Shown here piece by piece: positions 63,666 to 64,000 of a stretch of DNA of 64,000 bases (position 1 is its first letter; each line of letters begins with the position of its first letter). Under the pieces are notes generated by a model, which saw only the letters and a list, made by a program, of their open reading frames with translations, was not told the DNA's origin and did no database searches. Location of the stretch: NCBI GenBank assembly GCA_003342815.1, contig PTEX01000138.1, forward strand, positions 1,268,543 to 1,332,542, in the 5' to 3' direction. The stretch comes from Eudromia elegans. Lineage: Eukaryota > Chordata > Aves > Tinamiformes > Tinamidae. Both the position numbers and the translations under genes were made by a program.

Positions 63666-64000
63666 CCAAACGGAGAGGTTTTGAGTTCAGCCTGTCTTTC
63701 CAGCAAGGCTATGGAATCTACAAAATCTCCCATGAAAACCACCACCAGGCTGATGGTGATAAATCCATGTCCTATCACAACCTGGTGAGCTACGAGTGCG
63801 GTGCCTGTAAGGAGCCACAGGCAGCAGGCGAGGCCGCCCCGGGCACGGCGGCGCCGGCGGGCAGCCCCAGCGGCAGCGCCCACGGCCAGCCCGGCCCCGG
63901 CGCCGACGAGGACCGCGGCCGTCTCGTGGCTGGCGACGCGGCGGCCTTCAGAGGAGAGGAGACCAGCGATTTCGATAAGCCAGCGTTTTTTGAAGGACCG
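63666..64000 (+). CDS. GPR149: GPR149 coding exon 3 (cytoplasmic tail), cut by window edge
   Basis: This exon follows a tccatttag acceptor and continues codon 386 in phase 1. It encodes residues 386-497 and is still open at the right edge, so the gene is incomplete here; the human protein is about 731 residues. The start of the exon, [20 protein letters not shown] (387-406), is very close to the human tail and fixes the frame. Residues 421-425 (SYHNL) also match. Residues about 435-480 are dominated by Ala, Gly and Pro and are encoded by very GC-rich DNA, whereas the human counterpart is rich in Asn, Lys, Ser and Thr. Similarity seems to resume near EET (483-485) and FFEGP (493-497), so the exon is likely genuine throughout. 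This segment is cytoplasmic and probably disordered. Confidence 0.93.

Noticed and set aside
1..64000. CRISPR arrays, bacterial operons or other prokaryote-type systems
   Set aside because: The sequence is vertebrate nuclear DNA with spliced exons. No regularly spaced repeats of that type are present.

Overview
The window looks like bird nuclear DNA. It is AT-rich and gene-poor. Its recognisable interspersed repeats are CR1 LINE fragments, with no Alu- or L1-like sequence, and its one clear gene is a vertebrate GPCR with short introns. The species cannot be named from the sequence alone. CR1 elements also occur in crocodilians and turtles, so 'bird' is the most likely reading, not a proven one.

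Layout: positions 1 to about 58,600 form an intergenic stretch in which I can support no protein-coding gene. The many short open frames there are unspliced, overlap on both strands, resemble no family I recognise, or are shadows of a CR1 element. This stretch holds three CR1 fragments, all with the CR1 sense strand on the minus strand (7743-7912, about 10005-10360, 47850-48735). It also holds a 71-nt poly-T run (5664-5734), microsatellites, an exact 25-bp tandem duplication (25176-25225), several hairpin-forming inverted repeats, one tRNA-like relic near 49.5 kb, and a few GC-rich patches. Two of the patches (52.97-53.16 kb and 54.06-54.30 kb) are CpG-rich and lie 5-6.5 kb upstream of the gene.

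From 59,575 to the right edge lies the 5' two thirds of GPR149, an orphan class A G-protein-coupled receptor, on the + strand. Three coding exons are visible: 59575-60537, 61532-61724 and 63666 to beyond 64000. All have canonical GT/AG junctions and a consistent reading frame, giving 497 codons inside the window. All seven transmembrane segments are present and the gene runs off the right edge inside the cytoplasmic tail. In human, GPR149 lies between DHX36 and MME. If synteny holds, the long upstream stretch here is the MME-side intergenic region and may carry regulatory DNA for GPR149.

I found no operon-like cluster, mobile defence system or other clearly undescribed system. The most useful leads are the upstream CpG-rich patches with possible splice donors, the leader of GPR149 with a TATA-like box and seven upstream ATGs, the Ala/Gly/Pro-rich tail segment of the receptor, and a split-looking pair of CR1 fragments.
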